6,986 bases of DNA, taken from the NCBI GenBank assembly GCA_043789035.1, contig JAYWIG010000316.1, positions 1 to 6,986 on the forward strand. Reading direction: 5' to 3'. Positions 5,959 through 6,986 of the stretch are shown piece after piece; positions within the stretch are counted from its first letter, which is position 1; each line of letters opens with the position of its first letter. Below the pieces are notes generated by a model. It saw only the letters and a program-made list of their open reading frames with translations, was not told where the DNA came from and did no database searches. Made by a program: the position numbers and the translations under genes. The DNA comes from JAYWIG01 sp043789035 (GTDB lineage Bacteria > Pseudomonadota > Gammaproteobacteria > Burkholderiales > Burkholderiaceae_E).

Positions 5959-6768
5959 ATGAAACAACTTTCCTTAAAGTTTGTATGCGTAAATGCGATC
6001 TTGTCAACACTAGGCGCGGCGAATGCGGCCACGTTGCTTCCGTCGGGCTATACCGAAAATTTCGACTCACTTGGCACCCTAGCTACAACACGACCAACTG
6101 ATTGGACAAATTGGATAGGTGCAGCGGGTACAACCAACGCCACATGGACTGCCACCTCTGGAATTTCGGCCACTGACGTTGCCGCAATGACTTTAGTTAC
6201 AAGCCCGCTGACTGCTGTAACAACGCCAACTGTTACCAATAACAATGGCTTTAACGCCGCTGCCAGCACTACGAATACTTCTGACAGAGTTCTTGCAATG
6301 TCACCGACAACTAATGCTGGGAATGCCCTTCAAGTCGTACTAACAAACAACACTGGCAATTCTTTTAACTCGCTCCTCGTCTCTTACGATATCGTTCGAT
6401 ATGCCGCAGCTTCAACTGCTGGCGAACTTCCGGGCTATCAGCTTTTTTACAGCTTGAATAACGCTACATGGACAAATGCGGTCCTATTGAATCCAACACT
6501 CGCTGGCCCAGCCGGTGTGGTTGTCCCCAATAGCGCTGGCGTGACAAATGTCGCCCCCACCTTCATCAGTTTATCTAGCGACGTAGGCGTCGGTAGTAAC
6601 GTGTGGCTAAGGTGGGTAGACGACAACGGCGCTCCTACATCACCAGATCAGATTTATGGTCTAAACAACGTGAGTGTCGCAGCCATACCTGAGCCTACTG
6701 AAGTGGCAATGATGCTTGCAGGGCTCTTGGTTGTTGGTGCAATTGCTCGCCGTCGCAAATCTATTTAA
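5959..6768 (+). CDS. Exported PEP-CTERM sorting-domain protein
   Basis: This 269-residue protein has the full architecture of an exosortase substrate. A signal peptide (residues 1-23, positively charged start, hydrophobic core, ANA cleavage site) is followed by a Thr/Asn/Ala-rich secreted body. The tail has IPEPTE at 243-248, a hydrophobic segment MMLAGLLVVGAIA, and a terminal RRRK cluster. In PEP-CTERM systems the tail inserts in the inner membrane and is processed by EpsH-type exosortase during export to the surface or the extracellular matrix. The body begins with YTENFDSLGT and has a later WLRWVDDNG stretch (about 217-225), a pattern I recall from other PEP-CTERM proteins with a jelly-roll-like fold. 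That fold is an inference, and the exact ligand or role is unknown. Its upstream neighbour resembles a polysaccharide polymerase/ligase, the usual company for such proteins. No exosortase lies in this window. Confidence 0.88.
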   Translation: MKQLSLKFVCVNAILSTLGAANAATLLPSGYTENFDSLGTLATTRPTDWTNWIGAAGTTNATWTATSGISATDVAAMTLVTSPLTAVTTPTVTNNNGFNAAASTTNTSDRVLAMSPTTNAGNALQVVLTNNTGNSFNSLLVSYDIVRYAAASTAGELPGYQLFYSLNNATWTNAVLLNPTLAGPAGVVVPNSAGVTNVAPTFISLSSDVGVGSNVWLRWVDDNGAPTSPDQIYGLNNVSVAAIPEPTEVAMMLAGLLVVGAIARRRKSI

Positions 6769-6779
6769 TCGAGATCATG

Positions 6780-6803
6780 AGAAGTAGTAGTAGCCCTACT
6801 TCT
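6780..6803. terminator. Stem-loop between convergent genes, weak bidirectional terminator candidate
   Basis: AGAAGTAG and CTACTTCT form a perfect 8-bp stem around an 8-nt loop, placed between the PEP-CTERM stop (6766-6768) and the convergent gene, whose stop codon lies within one arm. Only short T-rich runs flank it, so termination strength is uncertain, but location and symmetry fit a shared terminator. Confidence 0.4.
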
Positions 6804-6986
6804 TAAATTCCTGCATCAAAATGCTGGCTGATGTTTCAATGTTGTGCCGCAATTCAACTCGATAGCGGCCAACCTCACCATAACCTTTAGATATTTCCAG
6901 TGGCTGAGTAAGTAAGTTGCGGATTGCCTTCACCAAAGCATCTTCATTTCCTGCGGGCACAAGCCAGCCACAACTCGAATCGACAA
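6796..6986 (-). CDS. C-terminal end of a putative family-4 glycosyltransferase (truncated by window edge)
   Basis: An open frame enters from the right edge and ends at TAG (6796-6798), giving 62 residues beginning VDSSCGWLVPAGNEDAL. This matches the C-terminal part of GT-B glycosyltransferases of the GT4 (group 1) type. In these, a 'G.LVPpGd.eaLa.AI..LL' segment follows the catalytic E..g.P motif, and the helical tail packs back on the N-terminal domain. Here the block is GWLVPAGNEDALVKAIRNLL followed by a charged helical tail ending in QEFKK. The catalytic half lies outside the window, so donor sugar and acceptor are unknown. It converges on the PEP-CTERM gene and supports a surface-polysaccharide context together with the polymerase/ligase-like protein. 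The fragment is short, so the family call is moderately sure. Confidence 0.72.
   Translation of the reverse strand, partial: VDSSCGWLVPAGNEDALVKAIRNLLTQPLEISKGYGEVGRYRVELRHNIETSASILMQEFKK

Noticed and set aside
1..6986. CRISPR arrays, tRNA/rRNA genes, insertion sequences
   Set aside because: No regularly spaced repeats, no recognisable tRNA cloverleaf or rRNA sequence, and no transposase frame were seen on either strand.

Overview
The window joins a core translation operon to the edge of a surface-polysaccharide region in what looks like a betaproteobacterium. The ribosomal proteins S12 and S7, EF-G and EF-Tu all read like Burkholderiales/Betaproteobacteria versions, and the codon use suggests moderate G+C. 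A PEP-CTERM exported protein also fits a Gram-negative, exopolysaccharide-producing bacterium. I cannot name the genus with confidence.

Positions 1-3653 (minus strand) hold the str operon in its classical order rpsL - rpsG - fusA - tuf. The tuf gene runs off the left edge after 138 codons. A good sigma70 promoter with an extended -10 (3837-3864) lies upstream of rpsL and gives a leader of roughly 175 nt with inverted repeats. The rpsL-rpsG gap is long (195 nt) and packed with potential RNA stem-loops. By analogy with E. coli, this is where ribosomal protein S7 could exert feedback control.

Positions 3887-4411 (minus strand) hold a two-gene unit: a ribbon-helix-helix (RHH) DNA-binding protein with a helical tail, and a 63-residue predicted coiled-coil protein that starts with GTG inside the stop codon of the first gene. 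The promoter of the unit overlaps an imperfect 19-bp palindrome, which suggests autoregulation. No recognisable toxin is present.

Positions 4495-6768 (plus strand) hold a 453-residue polytopic membrane protein resembling O-antigen ligases/polymerases (Wzy/WaaL-like), followed by a 269-residue secreted protein with a signal peptide and a C-terminal PEP-CTERM sorting tail. Convergent to these, at the right edge (6796-6986, minus strand), is the C-terminal 62 residues of what looks like a family-4 glycosyltransferase. These three genes suggest the border of an exopolysaccharide/PEP-CTERM locus placed directly upstream of the str operon, where many relatives carry rpoBC.
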